Shown: positions 15,384 to 24,547, counted from the first letter of the stretch. The stretch: DNA of 35,395 nucleotides from Chloracidobacterium sp. (GCA_025057975.1 JANWUV010000021.1:1-35395); one strand, 5' to 3'. Numbers and translations: made by a program. The notes: generated by a model from the sequence alone, not told the origin.

Positions 15384-17735
15384 TTACGGATGAGCGCCTA
15401 TTTCCCGAACTTCGACTCGACCGAGGTACATTGCCGAAGCCGCCGGTTGATTCCGACGGTTGCCGATCGCAAGTTCAGCGTCGCCGCGCTCATTCGTTAC
15501 AAAGACAATATCTATCAGCACGTAATTTCGGCTCTCATCAAGCGCGACCGGCTCATTGAGCCAGAGTCCGGTTCGATCACGTACGCCGACGACCGCTCCG
15601 CCCTGCGTGACGCGCACTGCCGTTTGTAGGCGGTACATCACGTTTGGCTTCAAGGGCGGCAACGGCAGGCGCAGCCGCGTCGTGTAGTTCGATACGTCGG
15701 TGACAATCCGCAAGGCAAGCTGGTTGCTGTCCCGTTGCACCTCCGGCGGCCGCAGGTCTGAGCGCGGCTGTTCCTTGGCTAACCGCTCCAATTCGGGCGG
15801 CTCGGCGACCCATACCAGCGTCGCTTCCTGACGCTGTTGCTCACTGTAATAACCGCGCCGGGCGTAGCCGTTTTTGCTCCCCATAAAGTAGTACCGCGCC
15901 GGCGGTGACTTCTCACTGCCGGCCGACGCCAACCGATACACACGCATCGTCCCGTAGAGCGTCCCTGACAACTCAGCTGTCAGCGGCCACTCATGGCGGG
16001 ACGTGACTTCGCGCAGCGGCTGGGACTCCGGCGTATCGTCTACAATGATGACGACCTGTTCCGCTCCGCCGGCGGCGAGCGCTAGAAAGTTCTCATCGTC
16101 CAACGGTGTGACGTACCGTGTCCCACGTGGGAAAGCAAACCGATGAACATCACTGCCGACAACGGTCGCGCCGGGCGGGACGACCTGGCGCAGCACCAAC
16201 GCTAGGTCGGCGTAAGGCGCAGGGGTGAAGGTGCGCGTCCAACGGTGAAAACGCCAGACGGCGCGTACGCCGGACCCCAGCGTTGCGCCAGTCAGCAACA
16301 ACATCGCCAAACCAATCGCCAGCCCGCGTAAGACGCGCGGGACGGTGCGTCGCCGCTGGTCGGCCGCCCACCGGAGCGTATCCACAGCGAATACCCCGAC
16401 GCACAGCGCAAACCACGTCGCCGGCAGCGGCAGCGACGCCGGCGACTTGTAGCTGTCCAACAACGCCAGACTCACCACGCAGGCCAACGTCACCACCAGC
16501 AAGCCGGTGCGTGGAATGCGCCAGTCCGGGTGCGACGGCGCACCCAGCGCCTGAAGCCAGTGCGTGATTGGTCTGGTATCCTTTTCGATCTCCTGAAGAA
16601 TGATGGAAAGTCGGCGCAGCAGTCCGCCGCGCTCAAACATCCAGCTTTCCAGCGTCCCAATCTTTGGCAGCTTGACCTCGCCGCTGACATACAGTTCCTG
16701 TAGTTCGGCCGGAGCAGGCATGCCGCCGAACCGCCGCCGCAGTTCGCGGACGAACTGCCAGTGCGACACCATGTGAGCAACAGTGCGAACCGTACGGGCA
16801 AGCAGGTACACTAGCGCACCAAGCGTCATCCACTGAAAGAGCCGCGCACTGAGGCTGTCCGGTGTTGGAATTAGCAGTAGGCCGCCAGACCAGTTCGCAT
16901 ATCGGCTGGTTTCATTCAAAAAATTCTCCCATATCCCCGTTGTCGGACGCCCGTACAGCACCGCCGCCGCCAGATCAGTTTGGCGTTGGTAAGCCGTCCA
17001 ATGCGTACCCACCCAAGCTGCGTACGGCAGCAGCCCTAGTCCGACGCCGACAAGGTAAATGCGCCAAGAGACGCTTCCCAGCACATCGCCGCGCTGGATA
17101 ACAGCCCAACCGAATGCACAGGGAAAGACGCTCCAGCCAACCGGGTCAAACCATCCGGCGGCCAGTGACAACCCGCCGCTCAATAGTCCCCACAACCACT
17201 TGCGCCCAACGCGGTCGGTAGCCTGCGCGCGGAGAAAAAAATAAAAGCCCAACAGCGCACAGGCGACCGCGCCAGTTTCCGGGCGTAACGTCCGCAAGGT
17301 GTTGAAAAAGCAGGGATCACCGGCCAGACAGGCGACGGCGAGGAGGCCGGCCGCACGACTGTGCAGTTTGCGCCCAATGAAGTACACAGCGACCAGCGTC
17401 GTCAGCGCCAGCAGAACCCCATAGACACGCGCCGGCGCAACCCCTTCGCCAAAGGCGGTCATCGCCGCCCACAATGTCCACTCAAGCGCCGGGCGCGTCA
17501 GGGTTAGTCCACCCGTTAGCGCTTGGTGGACGAGAAAGCCTTCGGTCGCCGTCGGCGCGGGAATCGCCCCGATGCGCCGCGTCACAAAAAAGGCAAACAA
17601 CGCAGCCAGTCCGGCCAGTAAGAACCCCGCCCAGCCGTCCGCCCGCCGGGCCTCGTCCGTCCAGGCGGGCGTGACGTTGGACGACAGTCGCATAGTGTCG
17701 CTCTTTGCAGCGACTTTGGCCGAACTGTCCGTCAT
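15384..17735 (-). CDS. ArnT/PMT-family (GT39/GT83-like) membrane glycosyltransferase
   Basis: 783 residues. The N-terminal half has about 10 hydrophobic spans, with the layout of lipid-phosphate-sugar-dependent transferases: a first extracytoplasmic loop with TATEGFLVHQAL, then a RTLRPETGAVACALLGFYFF segment like the SRPE region of PMT_2 proteins. A soluble stretch with an LRRLSIILQEIEKDT helix lies mid-protein, then more spans near 430-490. The last roughly 250 residues are beta-rich and probably periplasmic, ending in a jelly-roll-like domain. The usual Asp-Glu of the first loop appears as Thr-Glu, so activity or donor may differ. The start at 17735 has no strong ribosome-binding site; an internal ATG 14 codons on is possible. 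It lies 65 bases after the E2 gene. Confidence 0.72.
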   Translation of the reverse strand: MTDSSAKVAAKSDTMRLSSNVTPAWTDEARRADGWAGFLLAGLAALFAFFVTRRIGAIPAPTATEGFLVHQALTGGLTLTRPALEWTLWAAMTAFGEGVAPARVYGVLLALTTLVAVYFIGRKLHSRAAGLLAVACLAGDPCFFNTLRTLRPETGAVACALLGFYFFLRAQATDRVGRKWLWGLLSGGLSLAAGWFDPVGWSVFPCAFGWAVIQRGDVLGSVSWRIYLVGVGLGLLPYAAWVGTHWTAYQRQTDLAAAVLYGRPTTGIWENFLNETSRYANWSGGLLLIPTPDSLSARLFQWMTLGALVYLLARTVRTVAHMVSHWQFVRELRRRFGGMPAPAELQELYVSGEVKLPKIGTLESWMFERGGLLRRLSIILQEIEKDTRPITHWLQALGAPSHPDWRIPRTGLLVVTLACVVSLALLDSYKSPASLPLPATWFALCVGVFAVDTLRWAADQRRRTVPRVLRGLAIGLAMLLLTGATLGSGVRAVWRFHRWTRTFTPAPYADLALVLRQVVPPGATVVGSDVHRFAFPRGTRYVTPLDDENFLALAAGGAEQVVIIVDDTPESQPLREVTSRHEWPLTAELSGTLYGTMRVYRLASAGSEKSPPARYYFMGSKNGYARRGYYSEQQRQEATLVWVAEPPELERLAKEQPRSDLRPPEVQRDSNQLALRIVTDVSNYTTRLRLPLPPLKPNVMYRLQTAVRVTQGGAVVGVRDRTGLWLNEPVALDESRNYVLIDIVFVTNERGDAELAIGNRRNQPAASAMYLGRVEVREIGAHP

Positions 17736-17754
17736 GCGTCGTTTGCTTGGCTTT

Positions 17755-17792
17755 GCTGCGCAGCAGCGAGCCGTAGCCGTTCGCTGCGCAGC
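17755..17792. repeat. Paired GCTGCGCAGC palindromes with hairpin
   Basis: In the 65-bp spacer between the E2 stop and the membrane transferase start, the 10-bp palindrome GCTGCGCAGC occurs at 17755-17764 and 17783-17792. Between them GCAGCGA (17763-17769) pairs with TCGCTGC (17781-17787) around an 11-base loop. There is no T-run, so it is not a classical terminator. It may be an mRNA processing or attenuation structure, or a short repeat insertion. Confidence 0.4.
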
Positions 17793-17800
17793 CGGGAAAG

Positions 17801-19192
17801 CTACTTCAGCTCCGTCGCCTGAAAGGTTTCCAGAGTGCGCTTGAGCTGAGACATGAACTGGTCGGCGACCGCGCCGTCAATGAGACGGTGATCGAAGGTC
17901 AGCGATAGATACGACATGTGGCGAACGGCAATAGCGTCATCATCCGTTACAACCGGACGCTTGACAATAGCGCCGACGCCCAAGATTGCCACTTGGGGCT
18001 GGTTGATGATGGGCGTTCCAATGAGACTGCCAAAGCTGCCGTAGTTCGTAATCGTAAACGTCCCGCCGGTCACTTCATCAGGTTTGAGCTGCTTAGCGCG
18101 CGCGCGGCTGGCGAGGTCAGCGATGCTACGCGCTAAACCAATGAGGTTTTTTTCTTCAGCATGCCGGATGACCGGGACAATTAACCCCCAGTCCAGCGCC
18201 ACGGCGATGCCGATATGGTAGTGCTTCTTGTAGATGATGTTGTCGCCGTCAATGGAGGCGTTCAGCGCCGGCCAAGCGCGCAAAGTATCCACGACGCTTT
18301 TGACAATGAACGGCAGGAACGTGAGTTTTGCGCCATATTGCGCTTCAAAGTCGCGTTTGTTCCGCTCACGCAGCCGGTGAATGTGCGTCATGTCCACTTC
18401 AAAGACGGACGTGACATGCGGCGACGTATGCTTGCTGAGCACCATCCGTTCGGCGATTTTCTTGCGCATCGCCGTCATTGGTACAACTTCCACGTCGTCG
18501 CTAGTCAGGGTCGCCGCACCGCCGACTTCCACCGGCACAGACGTAGCAATTGGCGGCGTCGGCGCAATGATAGGCGCAACCGGCGCTGGTGCGCTGACCG
18601 GCGTGGTTGAGGCAACGGGCGCGACGGCTGGCGCAGACGGTGCAGCGGCGGCCTGACGCTGCTCAAGGAACGCCAGCAAGTCGTGCTTGGTGATGCGCCC
18701 GCCGATGCCCGTACCGCGAATCTGACGCAAATCCACGCCATGTTCGCGCGCCATCCGCCGAACTAGCGGGGACGAACGGATGCCGAAGGCGTCTGGCGGT
18801 TCAGTGGCGTCTCCTACATCAGCTTCATCAATCCGCGTTGCAGGGGTGGTGACGCCATCGGACGGCATAGCCGCAGCGGCCTGAGCGGCAGCCTCAGCCG
18901 GCGGCGCCGGCGCGGGTGAGGGCGGCGGGGCGGCCTCCGGCGCAGACGCCGGAACTTCGTCGCCGATGTAGGCGACGACCGTGTTGACAGGAACGGTCTG
19001 GTTTTCGCCAACCAAGATTTCAAGCAGGAAGCCGGCTTGCGGCGCTGGAATTTCGGCGTCCACTTTATCGGTCGAGATCTCAAAAATCGGTTCGTCGCGT
19101 TCAACGCGATCCCCGACCTTCTTTAGCCACTTGATGATCGTGCCTTCCGTAATGGATTCGCCCATCTGGGGCATGACGACTTCATAACGCAT
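17801..19192 (-). CDS. 2-oxoacid dehydrogenase E2 (dihydrolipoyl acyltransferase)
   Basis: 463 residues in the standard order. The lipoyl domain is at 1-77 with the lipoylated Lys43 in STDKVDAE. An Ala/Pro-rich linker with a peripheral-subunit-binding domain follows (about 137-177: SSPLVRRMAREHG, GTGIGGRITKHDL), then a second Ala/Pro linker and the catalytic acyltransferase domain (about 230-463), ending in DHRLIDGAVADQF with His435 and Asp439. It forms the core of a pyruvate, branched-chain or 2-oxoglutarate dehydrogenase. The sequence style (MPQMGESITEGTI) fits the branched-chain or succinyl type better than the pyruvate type, but substrate is not certain. It lies 70 bases downstream of E1-beta and is presumably co-transcribed. 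Confidence 0.93.
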   Translation of the reverse strand: MRYEVVMPQMGESITEGTIIKWLKKVGDRVERDEPIFEISTDKVDAEIPAPQAGFLLEILVGENQTVPVNTVVAYIGDEVPASAPEAAPPPSPAPAPPAEAAAQAAAAMPSDGVTTPATRIDEADVGDATEPPDAFGIRSSPLVRRMAREHGVDLRQIRGTGIGGRITKHDLLAFLEQRQAAAAPSAPAVAPVASTTPVSAPAPVAPIIAPTPPIATSVPVEVGGAATLTSDDVEVVPMTAMRKKIAERMVLSKHTSPHVTSVFEVDMTHIHRLRERNKRDFEAQYGAKLTFLPFIVKSVVDTLRAWPALNASIDGDNIIYKKHYHIGIAVALDWGLIVPVIRHAEEKNLIGLARSIADLASRARAKQLKPDEVTGGTFTITNYGSFGSLIGTPIINQPQVAILGVGAIVKRPVVTDDDAIAVRHMSYLSLTFDHRLIDGAVADQFMSQLKRTLETFQATELK

Positions 19193-19262
19193 AGTGAAAG
19201 TCCTTTGCAGAGATAACGTGCCGAGCGACGCTTCAGCATAAAGCGGTTCGGCTGGGTTCGGT

Positions 19263-20240
19263 TCAATACTCTACCAGTTTGCGCACCGCCGCCATGACTT
19301 TCTCAGCGTTTGGCAGGAAGAAATCTTCCAGCGGCGGGCTGTAGGGCGTCGGCGTATCAATTGAAGCAATGCGCACGATAGGGCCATCTAAATGCTCAAA
19401 GAGTTCTTCGGCGATGAAGGCCGCGAACTCGCCGCCAATGCCCCCCGTCAGGGTCGCTTCGTGCAGGATAATGACCTTGTTGGTTTTGCACACCGTTCGG
19501 GCAATGGCTTCCTTGTCGTACGGGAGTAGTGACCGCATATCCAGCACTTCCACCTGAATGTCGTCTTCGCGGGCGAGCGTTTCCGCCGCCTCCAGCGCAA
19601 CGTGAACCATTGCGCCGAACGTGATGATGGAAACATCCGTCCCTAAGCGCCGCAGCGCCGCTCGTCCAATCGGTACGATATAGTCAGTTTCAGGCAGGTC
19701 TTCTTTGACGCGGCGGTAGAGGTATTTGTGCTCGAAGTAGAGCACTGGGTCGTCGTCGCGGATGGCGGCTTTAAGCAGCCCTTTGGCGTCATAGGGCGTC
19801 GCCGGCTCAACCATTTTCAAACCTGGCGTATTCATGAAGAACGCCTCTGGGTTGCGCGAGTGAAACGGCCCGCCGCGTACGCCGGCGCCGCACGGCCCCC
19901 GAACAACAATCGGGACAGCCAAGCCCTGCCGGTAGCGGCTCGTCGCGGCGTAGTTCGTCAGCATATCGAAGGCGCACGAAATGAAGTCAATAAACTGCAT
20001 TTCGGCGACCGGACGCAGCCCCATGTGCGCCGCGCCGCAGGCAGCGCCGACGATGGCGGCTTCCGAAATCGGCGTGTCAATGACGCGCTCCGGGCCGAAT
20101 TCTTCCAGTAGTCCGGCCGTCACCTTGAACGCGCCGCCGTACACACCAATGTCTTCACCCAAGCAAAATACATTCGGATCACGGCGCATTTCTTCAAACA
20201 GCGCCTGCCGAATGGCCTCAAGATAGGTCGTGAGCGCCAT
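19263..20240 (-). CDS. 2-oxoacid dehydrogenase E1 component, beta subunit
   Basis: 325 residues from ATG 20240 (MALTTYLEA); the frame extends 18 codons upstream with sequence not in the family. Motifs are EDIGVYGGAFKVTAGL, the catalytic-site DTPISEAAIVGAACGAA, RPVAEMQFIDF, VPIVVRGPCGAGVRGGPFHS, and VLDMRSLLPYDKEAI with HEATLTGGIGGEFAAFI. This is the transketolase-like beta half of the thiamine-diphosphate E1 of pyruvate or branched-chain 2-oxoacid dehydrogenase. The alpha subunit that completes the active site is not adjacent: the next gene upstream is holB. It is first in the run E1-beta, E2, transferase, small ORF. Confidence 0.93.
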   Translation of the reverse strand: MALTTYLEAIRQALFEEMRRDPNVFCLGEDIGVYGGAFKVTAGLLEEFGPERVIDTPISEAAIVGAACGAAHMGLRPVAEMQFIDFISCAFDMLTNYAATSRYRQGLAVPIVVRGPCGAGVRGGPFHSRNPEAFFMNTPGLKMVEPATPYDAKGLLKAAIRDDDPVLYFEHKYLYRRVKEDLPETDYIVPIGRAALRRLGTDVSIITFGAMVHVALEAAETLAREDDIQVEVLDMRSLLPYDKEAIARTVCKTNKVIILHEATLTGGIGGEFAAFIAEELFEHLDGPIVRIASIDTPTPYSPPLEDFFLPNAEKVMAAVRKLVEY

Positions 20241-20593
20241 AGCGTCTGGTTGTGAATGGTTGGTCGGGCGCACATTCGCACGCGGCGGACGCAACGGCAG
20301 GGACGTTCAAAACATCGCTCTGTCAAGCATCGCCCCACAACGCCGAATGACGCTTGGGCCAACCTCCGGTGAATTTCTTCAGGTTGCTTCCTTTAGCCTG
20401 CTTACGGCTTGTTTACGCTGCACCATAACCGAAGCGACAAACAGAGTTGAAGGCGGGCGTGAGAAAGGCACGGACTTGGGAAGCCTTCCGTCCTAGTGGC
20501 CTGTGGTTTCAAGCTTTTTAGTGCGCTTCGCGGCGTCATCGAGGAGATGGCGCGAAAATATGTAAGATTAGGCTAACCGCGCTGAACATCGGG
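20241..20593. other. 353-bp intergenic region upstream of E1-beta
   Basis: It separates holB from E1-beta, both on the minus strand, and should hold the holB terminator and the E1-beta promoter. I see GGAA-GCC-TTCC at 20479-20489 inside a wider ACGGA/TCCGT pair (20470-20491), a possible hairpin. No convincing -35/-10 pair is visible. Plus-strand frames here have no family resemblance. No tRNA or other RNA is recognised. Confidence 0.4.
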
Positions 20594-21598
20594 CTAGGCT
20601 GTCAAATCAAGCAAAACGGCTTCCAACGCCAGCACGCGGTTGATGTTGCGGTTGAGATCGCGCCGAATGGCTTCAAAGCGATTGAGCGCCCGGTGAAGCC
20701 GCTCCAGCGTGAATTGGTCGGCGAGCGTCTGCAACTTGGCGCGGATGTCGCTGTGAATGAGGAGGTCGTCCGTGTCTGTGATTTGGTCGGCGGCTGAGGC
20801 GTAGGCCTTGAGGCAGGTCAGATCACGCAACAGTCCGGCTAGCAGGTCGAGCACCGCCTCAAACTCCGGGCGTTCAAGTTTACCGAAGTAGCCGGCGGCT
20901 TTGAGGAGCCGGGCGACAGTGCGCCCCTGACTCAACAGTTCGAGGAGTTCTAGCACAAGCCGGCGTTGTTGGCGGTAGGCTTCGAGGTCTAGGCCTATCA
21001 CTGCGCCGGGGCGTCCCTGCGCCAGCCGTCCCAGAAAGCGCAGATCGTCCGGCGGGCGTTTTGCGTACCGTCCGAGACATTGCTCAACTTCGGCGGGCGT
21101 CAGCGGTGTAAATCTCACCATCGGACAGCGCGAGCGAATGGTCGCCGGCAGGGTGTCCGGGCGGGCGCTAATGAGGATAATCTGGGCGTGCGATGGTGGT
21201 TCTTCGAGAGTTTTGAGAAAGGCGTTGGCGGCGGCCGTATTGAAGGCGTCGGCGCGTTCGACGAGGAGGACGCGCCGACGGCCTTCAAAGGGTACGCCGA
21301 CGATAAACTGGATGGCTTCACGAACCTGTCCGATTTTGATGTATGCGCCGTCGGGAGCAATCAGTTTCACATCGGGGTGCTCGCCTTGCTCGATTCGCCG
21401 GCAGGACGGGCAGGCGCCGCAGCCCTCGTCGGGCGCCACCGGGCAGTTGAGGGCCTGCGCGACGGCCAGCGCATATTGACGTTTGCCGACCCCGGCCGGC
21501 CCGACGAACAACAACCCCGACGGCAGCCGCTGCGCACGCAGGTTGCGCTGAAGCAGTTCCTTGGCGGCGGCTTGTCCGATAAGCTCTTGAAAAGCCAT
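20594..21598 (-). CDS. holB: DNA polymerase III, delta-prime subunit
   Basis: 334 residues. It is part of the clamp-loader complex with tau/gamma and delta. AAA+ marks are the Walker A-like GPAGVGKR (33-40) and the zinc-binding set Cys52, Cys60, Cys63, Cys66 (CGACPSC followed by RRIEQGEHPD). Others are VREAIQFIVGVPFEGRRRVLLVERAD, AAANAFLKTLEEPPSHAQIILIS and the arginine-finger/sensor motif RSRC. The Walker A ends in Lys-Arg rather than Lys-Thr, consistent with delta-prime being a poor or non-ATPase. HolB versus DnaX is decided by length and this feature. It is divergent from the unknown gene at 21759. Confidence 0.92.
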   Translation of the reverse strand: MAFQELIGQAAAKELLQRNLRAQRLPSGLLFVGPAGVGKRQYALAVAQALNCPVAPDEGCGACPSCRRIEQGEHPDVKLIAPDGAYIKIGQVREAIQFIVGVPFEGRRRVLLVERADAFNTAAANAFLKTLEEPPSHAQIILISARPDTLPATIRSRCPMVRFTPLTPAEVEQCLGRYAKRPPDDLRFLGRLAQGRPGAVIGLDLEAYRQQRRLVLELLELLSQGRTVARLLKAAGYFGKLERPEFEAVLDLLAGLLRDLTCLKAYASAADQITDTDDLLIHSDIRAKLQTLADQFTLERLHRALNRFEAIRRDLNRNINRVLALEAVLLDLTA

Positions 21599-21758
21599 AC
21601 TCGGTAAACCTGCGTAGGAAGAAGGTTACTTCGGCGGCGATTTGATCGGCAAAGCTCAACTCGAGCGCTGCCTTCCGCCACGGTCGGTACGCCGCCGACG
21701 CCCCTGCCGAAACATGCTTGGTCGCATCTTCCGCGATTCCAACTAGGAGCGACTCCCG

Positions 21759-22394
21759 ATGACCGTCACCGCCGACGCCTCCACCGCCGCCGACGCCGCG
21801 CCTGCTTTGCAACCACAACGTCTTGCCCGTGAGGTTGTCGAGCTACCAGGCGGCGGCGTTCTTGAGTATGACTACTTCGACGCCGGCCCGGATACCATGC
21901 AACGGCTGACCGATTTGCTGTTCAAGGAACACTGGCGTGAGATTGTGGTCGGCCCTTGCATTGAAGGGGCGGTGTTTGAAATCCGCTTTGAACAGCCGCC
22001 CAAGGTGACGTTTTTGGATGGTTACCTGACGGTGGACCTTGGCTACTGGCACTTCCACCTCTGCATAGGCGTTCACCGGCGTGCGCCGACGCCGGAACTT
22101 GCCAAGCGGCGACAGGTCGCCAAGGTTGCGTTTTTTCGCCAAAGCGGGCAACGTTGTGGCGGCGGGTGGAGTTGGGGACTGCGGATGTGGAACGGCGCAG
22201 GGGAACAAATGACGACCGTGTTTCTGCCCAACCCATACCTGACGGACGATATGAAAGTACGCAAGGAACCGGATTGGACACGTTTGACGCTCTGGCACAA
22301 GCTTCGCAAGCAGTTTTTAGGCGAGCCGGTCCCCGTTGATTTGGTCGCGCATTACACCACCGAGCCGCAAGCCGCCCCATGCCTGGAGGCGTAG
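21759..22394 (+). CDS. Conserved-looking protein of unknown function
   Basis: 211 residues. I cannot name the family. The N-terminal 25 residues are Ala/Thr-rich and probably disordered. The body has features that look conserved: VTFLDGYLTVDLGYWHFHLCIG with a His-x-His, a GGGWSWGLRMWNGAGEQM glycine/tryptophan segment, and FLPNPYLTDD. The spaced His and Trp suggest a metal or cofactor site, but that is a guess. There is no signal peptide or membrane span. The ATG at 21759 is preceded by AGGAG about 10 bases upstream (CTAGGAGCGACTCCCG). It is divergent from holB and convergent with the TauE-like gene. Confidence 0.8.
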   Translation: MTVTADASTAADAAPALQPQRLAREVVELPGGGVLEYDYFDAGPDTMQRLTDLLFKEHWREIVVGPCIEGAVFEIRFEQPPKVTFLDGYLTVDLGYWHFHLCIGVHRRAPTPELAKRRQVAKVAFFRQSGQRCGGGWSWGLRMWNGAGEQMTTVFLPNPYLTDDMKVRKEPDWTRLTLWHKLRKQFLGEPVPVDLVAHYTTEPQAAPCLEA

Positions 22395-22420
22395 GATATG
22401 GCGGCGCACTTGCCGGTAGG

Positions 22421-22560
22421 TGTCAGAGCAACGCCCGTGGTGGTGCGATCTAGGTGTGCGGCTCCCAATGCGGTCGCACCGTGCCTCGATGGTGACAGAC
22501 CCTCGTGCTTGTGAAGCAGGCGGCGTCTAACAGCCTAATGTCCAACGCCTGTCCTGTTAG
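22421..22560. other. Intergenic cluster of nested and interlocked inverted repeats
   Basis: The 183-bp gap between two convergent stops holds several exact inverted repeats. GGTGCGA (22442-22448) pairs with TCGCACC (22474-22480), nested inside TGTCA (22421-22425) and TGACA (22493-22497). Further on, CAGGCG (22517-22522)/CGCCTG (22546-22551) and CTAACAG (22527-22533)/CTGTTAG (22554-22560) cross each other, so they are either alternative stems or a pseudoknot. No T-run follows. It may be a terminator region or a small structured RNA; one or two such repeats could arise by chance. Confidence 0.35.
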
Positions 22561-22577
22561 TTCCATCCCCGGCAGCG

Positions 22578-23306
22578 TTACCCAAACAACAACTTCCCGC
22601 CGGCGACGAGGAGTACAGCCGACAGGGCGTACTCAATAACACGCGGCGGCAGCCGCCGGCTGCCAAGGTAGGCCCCCAACCAGCCGCCCGCGAGCGCCGC
22701 GACAAACAGCGGCCAGACAAACGCTGGCAGCGGGGAGGCGGCGGCAAGATACCCCAGCAAGCCCGCCAACGAGTTGCCTAGAATAAACGCCGCTGAAACC
22801 GCTGAAGCCGTCTTTGTCTCCGCCCACCGTGCAAACAACAGGAGCGGTGTTAGAAAAACGCCCCCGCCTGTCCCTGTCAGCCCTGACAACAGCCCGATCC
22901 CCGCACCGCTTGGCAACGCCAACGCTAACGGCGGTAGCCGGAACTCGCCCTCAACCGGCTTCGGCAGCCACAGTCGCAGGGCTGAAAACCAGAGGACGCC
23001 GCCCACCAGCCACTTGAAAACTTCCGGCGGAGCGGTGAAATACCCGCCGATAAACGCCGGCGGAAGCGCCGGCAGCGCAAACGGCCAGAAGCGTCGCCAC
23101 TCGAAGTAGGGCGCAAACTGCCACGTGGCAATCAAAGCCACCAAAACGTTGAGCATCAACGCTGTCGGTTTGATGGCCGGCGGGGCGAATCCAGCCAATG
23201 TCATGACCGCAATGTAGCCCGACGCTCCGGCGTGTCCGACCGAGGCGTAGAGCATCGCCACAACCAAAACGCCCGCCGTCACCCACACCAACAGCGTCCA
23301 ATCCAT
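22578..23306 (-). CDS. TauE/SafE-family membrane transporter (anion exporter-like)
   Basis: 242 residues from ATG 23306, which lies 4 bases after the recF stop. About seven or eight hydrophobic spans form the two-fold TauE/SafE repeat: the first half has SVGHAGASGYIAVMTLAGF and the second GLLSGLTGTGGGVFLTPLLL, the family's paired Gly-rich signatures. Members export sulfite, sulfoacetate or other small anions; the substrate cannot be told here. The frame opens further upstream (23369), but that overlaps recF and is not family-like. It is the last gene of the minus-strand run that begins at 27415. Confidence 0.88.
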   Translation of the reverse strand: MDWTLLVWVTAGVLVVAMLYASVGHAGASGYIAVMTLAGFAPPAIKPTALMLNVLVALIATWQFAPYFEWRRFWPFALPALPPAFIGGYFTAPPEVFKWLVGGVLWFSALRLWLPKPVEGEFRLPPLALALPSGAGIGLLSGLTGTGGGVFLTPLLLFARWAETKTASAVSAAFILGNSLAGLLGYLAAASPLPAFVWPLFVAALAGGWLGAYLGSRRLPPRVIEYALSAVLLVAGGKLLFG

Positions 23307-23310
23307 GGGG

Positions 23311-24525
23311 CTAGGGGAGCGGCTTTTCAAAGTTTCGTTCGGCGGCGCTGCTCCGGCTGTAATTCCCATCTGCCGTCACGCCCATCCCGGAGCCGCACAT
23401 CCCTTCGAACGTGTGCAAACCCTCGTCTTGCGCGGCGATACAACGTCCAGCGCGCACTTGCCGCCAACACGCCGGCGCGTGAACCAGTTCCGGCTTCGTC
23501 GTGGTGACGAAGGTTTGCGCCTTGTCTTGCAAGTACTCAAGCAGCGCCGTGATGCGGCCTACGTCCAGTTCGGCGTCGAGGTCGTCAAGCAGAAACACCG
23601 GCGGCTCAGCGCAATGTTCGCGGTACAGCGCAAGCTGTCCCAGCGTCAACACCAACAATGCGCTGCGCTGCTGACCGGCGCTGCCGAACCGTGCCACCTC
23701 GCGCCCGTCCACCAGAATCGCTAAGTCGTCACGGTGCGGGCCGACCAGCGCATGACCGGCTGCCAGTTCAGCCTCACGGCGACGTACGAGCCGCTCGGCC
23801 AACGCCTCCCGAACGGCTTCAGCCGCCGAAGTAGCTGAAACATCAGGGTCTAGCGCCGACACATACCGGATTGTGATTCGCTCGGCGTTAAAAATCGTCC
23901 AGTCTAAGTGTTCGTTGAGCAGTGCGGCGTATTGCGCCCGTTCGACATGCAGTCGCGTCCCAAGCTCGACTAGTTGCGCATTCCAGTCTTCGAGTGAATC
24001 CAGCCAGCCGCACCGGTCGGGCGCCACCGCCGCCGCCCGCAACAGAGCGTTTTTTTGTTTGAGCACACGGTTATAGTCCGCCAGCGTTTGTACGTAAGCC
24101 GGCTTCAGGCTTAGCACGCCCCGATCCAAAAACCGGCGACGTTCGCCCGGTTCGCCGCAAATAACGCTGAGCGCTTCACGCCCGTAGGCGAAAACCGTCA
24201 GTTGTCCCAAATATTCGTTCAGGGCGACCCGTTTGCCGTTGACAAACAGCGTCTTGCGTCCCCCTTCAAGGTGGATGTCCAGTGTGACGGGTGTGGAGCG
24301 GCGCACGATCTCAGCGCGCAGGTGCGCCGCCGTTGCCCCAAAGGCGATGACCTCCTGCGGCTGGTGGGTGCGGAAGGATTTCGTCGTCGCCAGCAGATAG
24401 ACGGCTTCCAGCCAGTTGGTCTTGCCCTGCCCGTTGTCGCCCCACAGGACGTTAAGGCCCGGCGCAGCAGGCAATGTTCCGGCGAGATTGCGGAAGCCAT
24501 CCACGGTGACTGAGGCGATGTCCAT
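23311..24525 (-). CDS. recF: DNA replication and repair protein RecF
   Basis: 404 residues, slightly longer than usual because of a Ser/Arg/Glu-rich tail of about 30 residues. RecF is an SMC-like ATPase that with RecO and RecR loads RecA at gaps. Motifs are VDGFRNLAG at the N-terminus, Walker A GDNGQGKT (29-36) followed by [17 protein letters not shown], the ABC-type signature region [17 protein letters not shown], and Walker [13 protein letters not shown]. It is not next to dnaA/dnaN as in many bacteria; it sits between pgk (22 bases) and the TauE-like gene (4 bases). Confidence 0.95.
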   Translation of the reverse strand: MDIASVTVDGFRNLAGTLPAAPGLNVLWGDNGQGKTNWLEAVYLLATTKSFRTHQPQEVIAFGATAAHLRAEIVRRSTPVTLDIHLEGGRKTLFVNGKRVALNEYLGQLTVFAYGREALSVICGEPGERRRFLDRGVLSLKPAYVQTLADYNRVLKQKNALLRAAAVAPDRCGWLDSLEDWNAQLVELGTRLHVERAQYAALLNEHLDWTIFNAERITIRYVSALDPDVSATSAAEAVREALAERLVRRREAELAAGHALVGPHRDDLAILVDGREVARFGSAGQQRSALLVLTLGQLALYREHCAEPPVFLLDDLDAELDVGRITALLEYLQDKAQTFVTTTKPELVHAPACWRQVRAGRCIAAQDEGLHTFEGMCGSGMGVTADGNYSRSSAAERNFEKPLP

Positions 24526-24547
24526 GCACGGTGTGTTTTCTTCAGCT

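Noticed and set aside
20470-20491. tRNA-like or other RNA gene in the E1-beta upstream region
   Set aside because: Only a short hairpin is present, with no cloverleaf, TTC loop or CCA end.
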